This document shows, piece after piece, positions 1 through 9,117 of a stretch of 64,000 nt of DNA. This DNA is from Paenibacillus sp. FSL K6-1330 (lineage in GTDB: Bacteria; Bacillota; Bacilli; Paenibacillales; Paenibacillaceae): positions 5,469,501-5,533,500 of the forward strand of contig NZ_CP150269.1 in assembly GCF_037976825.1 (NCBI RefSeq), in the 5' to 3' direction. The notes beneath the pieces are model-generated. The model was not told the origin of the DNA and ran no database searches. It saw only the letters and a list, made by a program, of their open reading frames with translations. Each line of letters starts with the position of its first letter. Position 1 is the stretch's first letter. A program made the translations under genes and the position numbers.

Positions 1-1177
1 TGTTGTATAAGAAGTGCGGATTGATTTGCGACTGCAGCTGCTTCAGCTCCGCGCGCTGGCTATGAATTTTTTGTTCGTACACTTCCTGAATCAACGTATT
101 CAGTCGGCTGATCATAGCATTGAACTGCCGATACAGGTAACCGAATTCAAAGGCCGTCTTGTAGGGGATCGAAATGTCCATATTACCGCTCTCCACGCGG
201 CGAAAAGCGGATACAAGGGAACGCAGAGGTTTATGGATCATCCGATAAATCCAATAAGAGAAGAAGATGATTACTGTTATTGATAATACGGACAGCACTA
301 ACAGCATCACGAAATAATGACTAAGGGGATCGAGAATTTGTTTCTCCGGCACATACACGAGCAGGGTTGCATCCAGCATCTCGGATGGTTCGTACGTGAC
401 AAGGTAGAACCGATTGTCAATCTTGAGACGTTCGCTTCCCGCTTTATGATCGCCCGATTTATTCTCCCATTGTTTCTTCAAGGTTTGAATAAGCGCAGCC
501 TCTCGGGCTTCTTGGGAGGAAGCGATATGCCAATCTTGCTCTCTCGCAAATAACACGGCCCCCCCTTCCGCTGTATTGGGGATTTGCTTAAGTACGTCTC
601 TCAGGCTTTTTAAAGAAATCTCAACCTTAATGACCGAAGTCGGCGCTTGCGCAGCGGTAAGTCCTAAGGGGAATAAGCTGCCCATGAAGAGACGGTCGTT
701 CAGCATGGTAAAAGGCGACAGTGTTTTATATTGCACAGAGCGAATTTCGCTTATTTCCTTAGCCGTCATGGCTGCCTCGTCATAGCCGCTCCCATGAATC
801 GTAATTTCCATCGAGGGGATGTACAACTTCGAACTTGAAATATACTGGCTAGAATTATTCAAGAGAAAAAGCTTGCTCTCCAACCTATTCAACATATTAA
901 ACCGTTCAAAGGTGGGAATGTTCGGGTACAAATTGCTTAAAGTGGATAAGTCGCCGTCATTAATGAAATCCCGCATGGATTTGGTCACCCGGCTCAACTC
1001 GGCTTCATACGAGGATAGGTAGAAATGAACCCGGGATTGCATCGAATTCGTAATTTCCTGGCGGACGCTTGCCGCACCTGACATGTTGATGTATAGACTT
1101 AAGGTATACATTGGAATAATCGACAATAAAAAGGTTAATACCAAGTTGAGATATATAGATGATTTCCGCAGCCGCAC
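1..1177 (-). CDS. Sensor histidine kinase, YesM type (partial)
   Basis: This is the N-terminal part of a two-component sensor kinase that runs off the left edge of the window. I translated it by hand from a GTG at 1175-1177, preceded by an AGGGGGTAGGG ribosome site and an in-frame TAG. About 392 codons are visible. They show a short cytoplasmic start (MRLRKSS), a first membrane segment near residues 8-28, an extracytoplasmic sensor region of about 250 residues, a second membrane segment (VMLLVLSVLSITVIIF) and a HAMP-like linker. The last visible residues, QINPHFLYN, are the phospho-acceptor motif of the YesM/LytS His_kinase family. Such kinases usually pair with an AraC-type response regulator encoded next to them, outside this window. 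The ligand cannot be read from the sequence. Confidence 0.88.
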   Translation of the reverse strand, partial: MRLRKSSIYLNLVLTFLLSIIPMYTLSLYINMSGAASVRQEITNSMQSRVHFYLSSYEAELSRVTKSMRDFINDGDLSTLSNLYPNIPTFERFNMLNRLESKLFLLNNSSQYISSSKLYIPSMEITIHGSGYDEAAMTAKEISEIRSVQYKTLSPFTMLNDRLFMGSLFPLGLTAAQAPTSVIKVEISLKSLRDVLKQIPNTAEGGAVLFAREQDWHIASSQEAREAALIQTLKKQWENKSGDHKAGSERLKIDNRFYLVTYEPSEMLDATLLVYVPEKQILDPLSHYFVMLLVLSVLSITVIIFFSYWIYRMIHKPLRSLVSAFRRVESGNMDISIPYKTAFEFGYLYRQFNAMISRLNTLIQEVYEQKIHSQRAELKQLQSQINPHFLYN

Positions 1178-1210
1178 TTGTTTCCCTACCCCCTAGTATC
1201 CCATGAAAGA

Positions 1211-1300
1211 AATAAAGCAACCGACGGAATTCCGTAAGCTGCTTTATTAACCCATTATAAGTCTAACTGACACATCTCCCGCTTATTTCCCATTTTTGAT
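1211..1300. repeat. Hairpin repeat, copy 1
   Basis: A stem-loop at 1211-1248 has arms AATAAAGCA and TGCTTTATT around an inner ACGGAATTCCGT palindrome. It is followed by about 50 bases that resemble the second copy at 2275 (shared TTATAAGTCT). It lies between the kinase start and the 3' end of the peptidase gene. It could act as a terminator for the peptidase gene or be a small dispersed element. Confidence 0.5.
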
Positions 1301-1318
1301 TACTGACAGGTTCTTTCT

Positions 1319-2074
1319 TTACTCTGTTTTAATTTTATATTTGGTTTTCACATAAGGATTGAGAATGTATTCCGCCCACAAATCTTCAACCGATTGCCCT
1401 GTTATTTCTTCAAAATCATGAATATGGAAAGTATTCTGTTGCATTTGTTTGTTTAATATATCTACTACTTTATTATTCTTGTTTTGTTCGATCCATAATA
1501 AAAAGCGTGCAGTCTCTCCATAACCGCTATTATAATTATCAGTTTCTTTGGGTTCCCTAAATTTCCAACCTTCATGATGAGGTCCGTATTCATATCGAAT
1601 ATAATCTGCTATTCCTTCTGTAATCCACCATGTCTGATCGTCATACCTTGGATACGCTTGAACAATGTGAGATAATTCATGTGTAAATAGCCCTAAATCC
1701 CATGGACGATTAAGGATCCATTTAGAGCTTACAACAATCATTCCAGCATCTGCATCAGCATATGCTACCCCATCGTACGTAGGATCAAATTTTAATATCA
1801 CTTTTTGGGTTGCAGTTTTTGGGTCAGCAGCATACTTTGTTACTAATTTTGGATAGACATCAAAATATAGTTGAACAAATTCACTAATAATAGGATCGAT
1901 TGCTGGATCATCCACCTCATTAATCACTTCTAGGATATATCCACGTTTTTCATATTGTCCCCCAGATTCAGCAACATGAGATTTAATAGCGCTTTCATTT
2001 GCTAAAACATTTTGGGTGCTTAAAGGACTTAAAAGTATACCCACACAGACTACACTGCTCAACAGCCTTTTCAT
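1319..2074 (-). CDS. Secreted metallopeptidase-like protein, BSP family
   Basis: The predicted 251-residue protein starts with a classic Sec signal peptide (MKRLLSS, a hydrophobic core, then NVLANES with likely cleavage after VLA), so it is expected outside the membrane. The motif HELSH at residues 132-136 and the downstream WWITEGIADY segment match the zinc-site layout of the basic secretory protein family, a putative metallopeptidase family found in plants and bacteria. Length fits the family. The start is supported by AGGAGGAGCG upstream. The gene is visibly more AT-rich than its neighbours and is bracketed by two copies of a hairpin repeat (1211 and 2275), which may point to separate acquisition. 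Substrate is unknown, and peptidase activity is inferred from the family. Confidence 0.82.
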   Translation of the reverse strand: MKRLLSSVVCVGILLSPLSTQNVLANESAIKSHVAESGGQYEKRGYILEVINEVDDPAIDPIISEFVQLYFDVYPKLVTKYAADPKTATQKVILKFDPTYDGVAYADADAGMIVVSSKWILNRPWDLGLFTHELSHIVQAYPRYDDQTWWITEGIADYIRYEYGPHHEGWKFREPKETDNYNSGYGETARFLLWIEQNKNNKVVDILNKQMQQNTFHIHDFEEITGQSVEDLWAEYILNPYVKTKYKIKTE

Positions 2075-2274
2075 GAAATATCGCTCCTCCTAAATCTATT
2101 ATACAGATTTGATAGATAGAATATATGATTCTAGAAGACTCTATCTTTAAGCAGTATGACCTTTATTCAGCATGAAATCATGTTGATTTGCTAAAAACTA
2201 TTTCCCTCCTTTCCTTGTATGTTAATTTCTCATGACTCATCGATCACTTCGTTTTGTCAATCCTATCATCCTGT

Positions 2275-2363
2275 AATAAAGCAACCAACGGATCCTGTAA
2301 GCTGCTTTATTACACAGATTATAAGTCTCACCGATACAATCCTCCACTGACTATTCTTGATTT
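2275..2363. repeat. Hairpin repeat, copy 2
   Basis: The stem-loop at 2275-2311 has the same AATAAAGCA and TGCTTTATT arms as the copy at 1211. The adjoining 50 bases (TTATAAGTCT and onward) resemble that copy in the same orientation. The two copies flank the peptidase gene. A related core, GTAAGCTGCCTTATT, appears inside the terminator loop at 39210-39224. Confidence 0.5.
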
Positions 2364-2399
2364 TGTTATGACCAATTTTTACATGAACCTGCTGCCGAT

Positions 2400-2615
2400 T
2401 CATGCAGCCGACAGCCGGTTTTTACAAGCCTTTATCCCGATGATTCCTTCTACCTGGTACTCGATTGACATTCTAAGCTTTTCATCCCCGAACAACACGG
2501 ATTCCATGCCGCTTCTTTCCCGTGCCGAACGCTGGAAAGCATTAAGTTTTCCTCTAGGACAATCGAAACGCTCCAGCGCCGTTCGCAACTGCGCATGGTT
2601 GGATTCTTCTCTCCC
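2400..2615 (-). pseudogene. Possible gene remnant in a 650-base gap
   Basis: The gap 2075-2724 has no convincing gene. On the minus strand 2400-2615 is open from stop to stop for about 71 codons and reads like the C-terminal end of a helical protein (EYQVEGIIGIKACKNRLSAA at its end). It has no credible start or ribosome site. I do not recognise the family. It may be a decayed 3' end or chance. Confidence 0.2.
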
Positions 2616-2724
2616 TCACCAAAAAAAATTTCTCTGTAAGAGAGGTATATCATTCTGCTGTCGCTATTCAGTAACTCTAATAAACTATAGCCAGCTATAG
2701 TCTATTGATGCTATATCGAAAAAA

Positions 2725-3627
2725 TCAGGTGGCAATCGCTTCATGCAGCGCCTCGACATAAGCTGCGGCAAGCTTGGACAGGGTCGCATTCTTATGACTG
2801 ATCCATCCGACGTTGATCGTCTCATCGCATGCGAGTGGAACCGGAATAATCTCGTTCCCGTTCAGGTCGGCGCTCAGCACCCCGGTCGAAATGGTGTAAC
2901 CGTTCAGACCAATCAGCAGATTAAACAGGGTTGCACGGTCATTGACCCGAATGCTTTTTTTATGGGATAACGTGCTGAGGATTTCCTCGGAGAAGTGGAA
3001 CGAGTTGTATTCCCCCTGCTCAAAGGATAAATACGGATAATTCTGAAGCTCGTCAATGGTCACGATGGACTGCTTCGCCAGCGGATTTTTGATGCTGATA
3101 AAAATATGCGGTCTCGCCGTAAACAAGCTGGTAAACTGAAGCCCTGCATCCTTCAATAGCTTGTTGATCACTTTGGCATTGAATTCATTGAGGTATAGAA
3201 TGCCGATCTCGCTGCGCAGAGTTTTGACATCCTGGATGATTTCGTAAGTCTTCGTCTCCCGCAGTGCCAACTCATATTCGTCCTGTCCGTATTCCTGAAC
3301 CAGATTCACGAAGGCATTGACCGCAAAAGCATAGTGCTGTGTAGATACCGAAAAATGCTGCGGAGAAGGCTTCGCATTCAGATAACGCCCCTCCAGTAGC
3401 TCGGCCTGCTCTACCACCTGCCGTGCATAGCCAAGAAACTCCGCGCCCTCTTTGGACAATGATATGCCTTTGTTGGTGCGCTCGAATATCGTAATGCGAA
3501 GCTCCTCTTCCAGATCCTTGATTGCATTGGACAGACTGGGTTGGGAAATGAACAAGCGTTTAGCCGCCTCATTCATCGAGCCTCGATTGGCTACCTCAAT
3601 GGCGTATTTTAATTGTTGTAAGGTCAA
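2725..3627 (-). CDS. LysR family transcriptional regulator
   Basis: This 300-residue protein has the standard LysR layout. A winged helix-turn-helix spans about residues 1-60 (LQQLKYAIEVANRGSMNEAA, then SQPSLSNAIKDLEEEL), followed by a linker helix and a periplasmic-binding-protein-like effector domain to the C-terminus. Translation probably starts at a TTG at 3625-3627, since AAGGGGGGCTCGTCT lies just upstream. No divergent target gene lies directly next to it: the nearest are the tautomerase-like gene upstream, in the same direction, and the gap downstream. Its regulon and co-inducer cannot be inferred. The 3628-3934 gap upstream should hold its promoter, but I see no clear LysR box. Confidence 0.9.
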   Translation of the reverse strand: MTLQQLKYAIEVANRGSMNEAAKRLFISQPSLSNAIKDLEEELRITIFERTNKGISLSKEGAEFLGYARQVVEQAELLEGRYLNAKPSPQHFSVSTQHYAFAVNAFVNLVQEYGQDEYELALRETKTYEIIQDVKTLRSEIGILYLNEFNAKVINKLLKDAGLQFTSLFTARPHIFISIKNPLAKQSIVTIDELQNYPYLSFEQGEYNSFHFSEEILSTLSHKKSIRVNDRATLFNLLIGLNGYTISTGVLSADLNGNEIIPVPLACDETINVGWISHKNATLSKLAAAYVEALHEAIAT

Positions 3628-3933
3628 AGACGAGCCCCCCTTTTATATTTCATGTTCAAAAAACGGAAACACCGACCCTGCCAAGGTTCGCTTTGTACTT
3701 GGATGGATCACCGTGAGCAGATGGAATCCGGCTAGCAATCGAAAGCACCAATCGGTTTGGAAACTGCTGTATCAACTTTAGAACCATTATAACCCGTTTC
3801 CATCATAAGAAGTGATCTGGTGGAACATCTATATCAGATCCAACAAACGCGGCTGGACTGTCGATGTTTCTCATACATGAGGGGGGTTACGCATTACGAA
3901 ATCGGGAGTGCCACCGTCAATAGACACGATGAA
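3628..3933. other. Intergenic region without a gene
   Basis: About 300 bases between the LysR gene start and the terminator of the tautomerase gene. No open frame has a ribosome site or a recognisable product. The region presumably carries the LysR promoter. Confidence 0.4.
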
Positions 3934-3994
3934 CAAAAAAACAAGCGCCAATCACCAGGCTTCTTCGAAGTTATTGGTAATTAAGCGCTTGTTT
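3934..3994 (-). terminator. Terminator after the tautomerase-like gene
   Basis: A long hairpin pairs AAACAAGCGC (from 3939) with GCGCTTGTTT (ending 3994), with CCAAT/ATTGG pairing inside. On the minus strand it is followed by a run of seven T. It sits 25 bases after the tautomerase stop codon. Confidence 0.8.
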
Positions 3995-4019
3995 GCATTC
4001 GTAAAAACTAACTAAGTCT

Positions 4020-4409
4020 CTAAATATTCACCTTATAACCCAGAGCCAGTTCATCCCCCGGAAGCCCCCGGATTCCCCAGTTATGCTGCGGTGTCTCAAA
4101 TAACGTAATCTCCACATCCTGTGGTGCGATATGCAGCGTATTCTGAATCCGTTCGAATAACAATCGAATCAGATGTTTCTTGGCCTCCACAGTACGACCT
4201 TCAAATACGCTGATCTCGATCACGGTATAGCGATCCGTTCTCCCGTCAGGGAAGTGGAAATCCTCCCTGTTCATGGGAAAAAACCGATGGAATTTCTTAT
4301 CCGCCGGAAGTTCAAACGCTTCGACCACGCATGCGTGTATCACTTCCGATAATTGCTCTTTGACTTGGTTCAACTTATCCCGGACGCCGTAAATTTTGAT
4401 CTGCGCCAT
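4020..4409 (-). CDS. Tautomerase family protein
   Basis: A small protein of 129 residues resembling the larger tautomerase subfamily of Firmicutes. Recognisable blocks are VIEISVFEGR in the middle and ETPQHNWGIRG near the end. Classic tautomerases use an N-terminal proline exposed after Met removal, but here the residue after Met is Ala (MAQIKIYG), so the usual Pro-1 chemistry is not available. It is followed by a strong terminator and preceded by the ABC exporter gene on the same strand (95-base gap), so it may be the last gene of that transcript. The family call is firm; the reaction is unknown. Confidence 0.75.
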   Translation of the reverse strand: MAQIKIYGVRDKLNQVKEQLSEVIHACVVEAFELPADKKFHRFFPMNREDFHFPDGRTDRYTVIEISVFEGRTVEAKKHLIRLLFERIQNTLHIAPQDVEITLFETPQHNWGIRGLPGDELALGYKVNI

Positions 4410-4504
4410 GCTCTGCTCATCTCCTCTATTCTCATCTAAGCTCAGGCTATGTTACCTAATATTTCTATTCGACTCGAGCAGTATAAAAACCTTCCTGTAT
4501 GGTC

Positions 4505-6268
4505 CTACTCCCCGGTCTGGAACTGCTTCTTCGCCCATTCTACATAGGATGGATGGTTCCGGATCAATTCCTCATGCGTCCCGCTTCCCGTAATATGGCC
4601 CTTCTCCAGAACAATAATCTGGTCAGCCTCGACGACAGTCGATAAACGGTGGGCAATGACCACGGTCGTACGCTCGACCATCAGATTGTTCAGCGCCTTC
4701 TGCACTTCATGCTCGGAGTCGCTGTCCAGGCTTGCTGTCGCTTCATCCAGAAGCAGGATGTCCGGCTTCCGAAGCAGCGCCCTTGCAATCGCCACCCGTT
4801 GACGCTGACCTCCGGATAACTGGATGCCTCGCTCCCCAACCTCCGTGTCATATCCTTTCGGCAAAGCCTCGATAAATCCCTCCGCATAGGCCAATCTCGC
4901 CGCTTCAGCAATTTCCTCGTCGGAGACCGGCTCTTCCCGTCCATAGACGATATTGTCCCGAATCGTTCCGGTCATCAGCGGGCTGTCCTGGGACACATAC
5001 CCGAGCTTTCGCCGCCAGGACTCCAAAGTATAATCACGGATCGCTTCCGAGCCAAAGTAAATCCCCCCGCCGGATGGCGCATAGAATCGCTCAATCAAGG
5101 AGAACACCGTGGTTTTGCCGCTGCCGCTCGGCCCTACCAATGCGGTGACCTTCTTGGCAGGAATCGCAAAGGATACCTCGGACAGAATGGTCTCGCCTTC
5201 ATGATAAGCAAACGTCACCTCTTTAAATTCAACATCCCGATGCCCTTCCGGTGCCATGCGCACCGCACGATCGTCGCTCTCCGGCTCATATTCGAGGATA
5301 AGTCGCAATCTCTCGGTTGCCGCCATCACTTTTTGGAGCTGGGAATAGAAAGTGGCAAACTGGCTGAAAGGAAACATGATCTGGAACAGCAGCAGAATAA
5401 ACGATACCAGTTCGCCTGCACTGAGTGCCCCTGAAGAGACGCGAACGCCGCCGTATCCGATGATGACCACCAGCAGCACAACCATGACCATCGACATCAA
5501 CGGAATCAGGACTGAATTGATCTTGGCTTCCTTCATGCCGAATCGGTACAGACTGTCCATATCGTCATACCCGCTTTTCTCCTCCCTCCGCTCTGCATTG
5601 GAGGCTTTCACCAGGCGAATCTCGCCGATCACCTGGGTCAGCATGGCGGACAGCTGTGCCAGCTGTCCATACATACTGATGGAGATTTTGTACATCTTCC
5701 CGCCAATGGGCATTAATATGCCGAACCCTACCGGAACGGCAATCAGGATGATGAGGGTCATCCGCCAATCCAAGTAAAACAAGATTGCAACGGCCCCCAA
5801 AACGGTCAATAGATTCGAGCAAAAAGCAATCAAATGATCCGTGATCAGCGTCTTCACTTCGTTTGTATCGTTGGTCACCCGGCTCATCGTTTCTGCCGAG
5901 CGATGCTTGTCAAAGAACGGAACCGGCAAGGCCAGCACCTTGGTCCAGAGCCGTTTCCTAATTTTGTTGACCGTCTGGTTCCCGACATAGGCAAGCATAT
6001 AATAGGAAAGTCCGCTCGCCACGGCTTCCAGCAGGAACAGAACGGCCAAAAAGCCGACCATGCGAATATTGAACGAATCTGCCGCAAAATTATCGATGAA
6101 TTGGCCGGTGATGAGCGGGACGACCAGTCCCGTCACCGCACCAACCAAACTGAGCACGATGGCCAGAAAGAGCACCAGCTTCGGGATACCCGAAGAACGC
6201 AGAAGCTTCAAAAAATATCGAATCGTGGTTTTTGTAACTTTACCCTTTTCTTCTACGGTTTGCTCCAC
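4505..6268 (-). CDS. ABC exporter, fused membrane and ATPase domains
   Basis: A half-transporter of the BmrA/MsbA type, expected to form a homodimer in the membrane and export hydrophobic compounds using ATP. The first ~310 residues hold six membrane segments. The rest is the nucleotide-binding domain with Walker A GPSGSGKTT, signature LSGGQRQR and Walker B ILLLDEATASLD, followed by the H-loop (VIAHRLST). I place the start at a GTG (6266-6268), which has AAAGGGAGG eight bases upstream. An ATG at 6295 is possible but lacks a site. It follows the UvrA-like gene by about 30 bases and is probably co-transcribed with it, which suggests a shared resistance or efflux role (inference). Confidence 0.9.
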   Translation of the reverse strand: MEQTVEEKGKVTKTTIRYFLKLLRSSGIPKLVLFLAIVLSLVGAVTGLVVPLITGQFIDNFAADSFNIRMVGFLAVLFLLEAVASGLSYYMLAYVGNQTVNKIRKRLWTKVLALPVPFFDKHRSAETMSRVTNDTNEVKTLITDHLIAFCSNLLTVLGAVAILFYLDWRMTLIILIAVPVGFGILMPIGGKMYKISISMYGQLAQLSAMLTQVIGEIRLVKASNAERREEKSGYDDMDSLYRFGMKEAKINSVLIPLMSMVMVVLLVVIIGYGGVRVSSGALSAGELVSFILLLFQIMFPFSQFATFYSQLQKVMAATERLRLILEYEPESDDRAVRMAPEGHRDVEFKEVTFAYHEGETILSEVSFAIPAKKVTALVGPSGSGKTTVFSLIERFYAPSGGGIYFGSEAIRDYTLESWRRKLGYVSQDSPLMTGTIRDNIVYGREEPVSDEEIAEAARLAYAEGFIEALPKGYDTEVGERGIQLSGGQRQRVAIARALLRKPDILLLDEATASLDSDSEHEVQKALNNLMVERTTVVIAHRLSTVVEADQIIVLEKGHITGSGTHEELIRNHPSYVEWAKKQFQTGE

Positions 6269-6298
6269 ATGGAATTCCTCCCTTTTCGCATCCATCCG

Positions 6299-8800
6299 TC
6301 ACATATAGATTTCTTTGATAAAACGGCCGGTAAACGAGGCTTCCACAGCCGCCACGTCTTCAGGCGTTCCTGTCGCCACCACAGACCCGCCGGCAGCTCC
6401 TCCGCCAGGTCCGATATCGATGATCCAATCCGATTTCCAGATCAAGTCCAGATTGTGTTCAACCAAAATCACAGTGTTCCCCGCGTCCACCAAGCGGTTG
6501 AGCAGAACGAGCAGCTGCCGGACATCTCCTGGGTGAAGCCCGGTTGAAGGTTCATCCAGCAAATACAGCGTGTGATTCTTCGTTTTTTTGCTCAGTTCCT
6601 TGGCCAATTTAATCCGCTGCCCCTCACCGCCGGATAAGGTACTCACCGATTGCCCCCACTTTAAATACCCAAGTCCGACATCGCAGAGCAGCTTTGTCAA
6701 TTCCATTATTTTCGGTCGATCCTCCAGAATCGACAGACTTTCCTCAATGGTCATATCTAAAATGTCGGAGATGGTGTAACCGTTATAGGTCACGCGCAGA
6801 ACCTGTTCCTTAAACCGCTTGCCCTTGCAATCCGGACAACGTACTTCCAGCTCCGGAAGGAAGTGCATATGCACGGACACCACGCCAAGGCCTTGGCATG
6901 TCTCGCATCGCCCACCTTGCGTGTTAAAGGAAAAGTGCTTGGCCGTCAATTGACTTTCCTTGGCTTCCGGCAAGCTAGCGTACCAGTTTCTGATATGGGT
7001 GTAAACATCGGTATACGTAGCAATGTTGGAGCGCTGCATTCGGGATACCGGTGATTGGTCAACCGTAATCAGTTGCCCTACCGATTCCCAACCCGTGATG
7101 GCCTTGCAGCCGATTGGAGTTGATTGATCGCTTCCGGATTCCGCCAGAAGATCAAACAAAAGCGTGGATTTACCGGATCCCGATACACCTGTCACCGATA
7201 TGAGACAGCCGAGCGGGAAAGAGGTCGTGATATGTTTCAGATTTCTTAAATGTGCATCCTCGATCGTCAGCAGCCTTCCGTTTCCAGCCCTGCGCTGACT
7301 CGGCGCGTTAAGCATCGTGTTATCCCGGAAGTAGGATCCGGTCACAGACTTGGGATTTTGGATCAATTCCTCCAGCGTTCCTTGACCGACAACCGTACCG
7401 CCCATCGTTCCCGCACCCGGTCCGATATCAATGATATGGTCAGCGGCCCGCATTACTTCTTCGTCATGCTCGATGACGAGGACCGTGTTGCCGAGATCCC
7501 TCAGTTGTTTCAGAACCTGGATGAGTCCCCTGGTATCTTTGGGATGCAGTCCCGTTGTCGGTTCGTCCAAAATGTAAAGCACCCCTGTGAGGCCTGATCC
7601 CAGAATCGATGCGAGCCGAAGCCTCTGGGCTTCTCCGCCCGACATCGTGACAACCTGCCTCTCCATGGACATGTAACCCAGCCCCACATCCAAAATGCGC
7701 TTTAGTCTCACGACGGAATCATGAATGAGCGGTTCCACAATCGTTAATTGGTCCTCCGTCAGCTTCTTCAGCAGTGCCTCCATCCAATTCAAGGCTTCCC
7801 CGATCGACCAGGCGTTGACTTCGTTAATGGAGACTCCTTCTACCCGGACGCGGCGGCTGTTCTCCTTGAGCTTCGTTCCGTGACAATCCGGACAGACATG
7901 CTCATGATACAGGGAGGCTTCACCGGACTCGCTCCCCTTCTCCCGGTACCTTCTCCATATCCCGGTGACTACACCCTCGTACTTGCCTTGTCCTACGGAC
8001 TTCGGCGGCTTCATCTCAGGAAAATGCCGGCTGAACTGCTCGCTCTCTACACCGAAATACAGGAGATCACGCTGAACATCGTCATAATCCCGAAGCGGCA
8101 TGAACTCATCGAATGCGAACCCGTAATACTTGGCTGCCGCTTTCAGAATGCTGGTGTTATAATCGGTAAGAGCGCTGTACCACGTTGCCACCCCACCGTC
8201 TCTTAGGCTTAATTCCGGACGGAACACGGCATCCATGTTCAGACTCACCGTTTGACCGAGTCCGCTGCATGTTTCGCATGCGCCTTCCGGCTTGTTAAAG
8301 GAAAAATGCGACATCGTCAATTTTTCGAGACCATGGCCGCATCGCCTACAATGAACCGTCTCGTGAGAATCGCTGATCTCTTCCTCATCCGCCAGTCCGT
8401 GATAGGCTTCTCCATCCACATGAGGCATCACCGTATCGCCACAGGACGGACAAGTACGTTCACCAAGCTTGGCAAACAGAATTCGAAGCAGCGTGTAGAT
8501 ATCCGTCACCGTTCCGATGGTGGATCTTGGATTCCGGTTCGTAATGTGCTGTCCCACGCTGATCGACGGGGAAAGTCCTTCAATCGAATCCACCTTCGGC
8601 TTGCTGACCGAGTCCGACACCATGCCCATGGATTCCATGTACTGCCGCTGGCATTCCCGCTGCAGTGTATCCATTGCGAGCGTGGACTTCCCGGAGCCGG
8701 ACGGCCCTGTCATGACAACCAGTTTGTACTTCGGGATTTCAAGCGAAACATTCTTCAGGTTGTTCTCCCGGGCACCGCGAATCTTAATCGTTCCTTCCAT
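6299..8800 (-). CDS. UvrA-like ABC ATPase, UvrA2/drug-resistance class
   Basis: A soluble protein of about 833 residues with two ABC ATPase halves. Visible motifs are Walker [10 protein letters not shown] and GVSGSGKST, signatures [11 protein letters not shown] and [12 protein letters not shown], Walker [12 protein letters not shown] and [11 protein letters not shown], and several CxxC zinc-finger pairs ([27 protein letters not shown]). It is more than 100 residues shorter than housekeeping UvrA, as in UvrA2 proteins that lack the UvrB-binding insert. Some of these (DrrC-like) are linked to resistance to DNA-binding drugs. The start at 8798-8800 has a perfect AGGAGG; a longer form from 8899 lacks one. 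It lies in an operon with the ABC exporter, divergent from a CGNR regulator. A role in self-protection is inference. Confidence 0.88.
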   Translation of the reverse strand: MEGTIKIRGARENNLKNVSLEIPKYKLVVMTGPSGSGKSTLAMDTLQRECQRQYMESMGMVSDSVSKPKVDSIEGLSPSISVGQHITNRNPRSTIGTVTDIYTLLRILFAKLGERTCPSCGDTVMPHVDGEAYHGLADEEEISDSHETVHCRRCGHGLEKLTMSHFSFNKPEGACETCSGLGQTVSLNMDAVFRPELSLRDGGVATWYSALTDYNTSILKAAAKYYGFAFDEFMPLRDYDDVQRDLLYFGVESEQFSRHFPEMKPPKSVGQGKYEGVVTGIWRRYREKGSESGEASLYHEHVCPDCHGTKLKENSRRVRVEGVSINEVNAWSIGEALNWMEALLKKLTEDQLTIVEPLIHDSVVRLKRILDVGLGYMSMERQVVTMSGGEAQRLRLASILGSGLTGVLYILDEPTTGLHPKDTRGLIQVLKQLRDLGNTVLVIEHDEEVMRAADHIIDIGPGAGTMGGTVVGQGTLEELIQNPKSVTGSYFRDNTMLNAPSQRRAGNGRLLTIEDAHLRNLKHITTSFPLGCLISVTGVSGSGKSTLLFDLLAESGSDQSTPIGCKAITGWESVGQLITVDQSPVSRMQRSNIATYTDVYTHIRNWYASLPEAKESQLTAKHFSFNTQGGRCETCQGLGVVSVHMHFLPELEVRCPDCKGKRFKEQVLRVTYNGYTISDILDMTIEESLSILEDRPKIMELTKLLCDVGLGYLKWGQSVSTLSGGEGQRIKLAKELSKKTKNHTLYLLDEPSTGLHPGDVRQLLVLLNRLVDAGNTVILVEHNLDLIWKSDWIIDIGPGGGAAGGSVVATGTPEDVAAVEASFTGRFIKEIYM

Positions 8801-8811
8801 TTCCAAACCTC

Positions 8812-8880
8812 CTAAAGTTTTGTGGAGCTGAGCTTCATTGAGAACCTTCGCCATAAAACTCGCTTCGGATACTCTTTCAT
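8812..8880 (-). CDS. Candidate 22-residue leader peptide before the UvrA-like gene
   Basis: A short open frame begins at ATG 8878-8880 ([12 protein letters not shown]...) and ends at a TAG (8812-8814). That stop shares bases with the AGGAGG ribosome site of the UvrA-like gene. An AAGG lies about ten bases before its start. The peptide is basic, with one Trp. Position and overlap resemble leader peptides that control antibiotic-resistance genes by ribosome stalling or translational coupling. Function is unproven and the frame could be chance. Confidence 0.3.
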   Translation of the reverse strand: MKEYPKRVLWRRFSMKLSSTKL

Positions 8881-9041
8881 TTTGGAACCTTAGCTCCAAT
8901 ACTTCATTTTACAAACCCATCTTACAACATTGATGCAAGTACAAAATTCCAAACAGAAAAAGGTTGATCTATCGCCGTTTTGGAAATCAAAAGCCGTCAC
9001 GGAGCTTTAAGGTTTATGTATAATGTTTGGTGCCGTTTCAT

Positions 9042-9070
9042 TTGTGTAAACACAGCATGGACTATATAAT
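9042..9070 (+). promoter_or_regulatory. Promoter of the CGNR regulator gene
   Basis: TTGTGT at 9042-9047 and TATAAT at 9065-9070 are separated by 17 bases, as in a sigma-A promoter. Transcription would start about 40 bases before the ATG at 9118. Confidence 0.55.
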
Positions 9071-9117
9071 GGGCTACAAATAAGTACTTATCGTGTGTTC
9101 TGAGGAGAGCGGTACCT

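Noticed and set aside
2254..2700. Plus-strand frame of 148 codons in the gap before the LysR gene
   Set aside because: No ribosome site, it overlaps the hairpin repeat at its start, and its composition is not protein-like.
5834..6547. Plus-strand frame of 237 codons across the exporter/UvrA-like junction
   Set aside because: It is a shadow of two real minus-strand genes; composition is His/Arg-rich as expected for an antisense frame.
6299..8899. Housekeeping uvrA
   Set aside because: The protein is more than 100 residues too short and lies in an exporter operon, not beside uvrB; it fits the UvrA2 class better.
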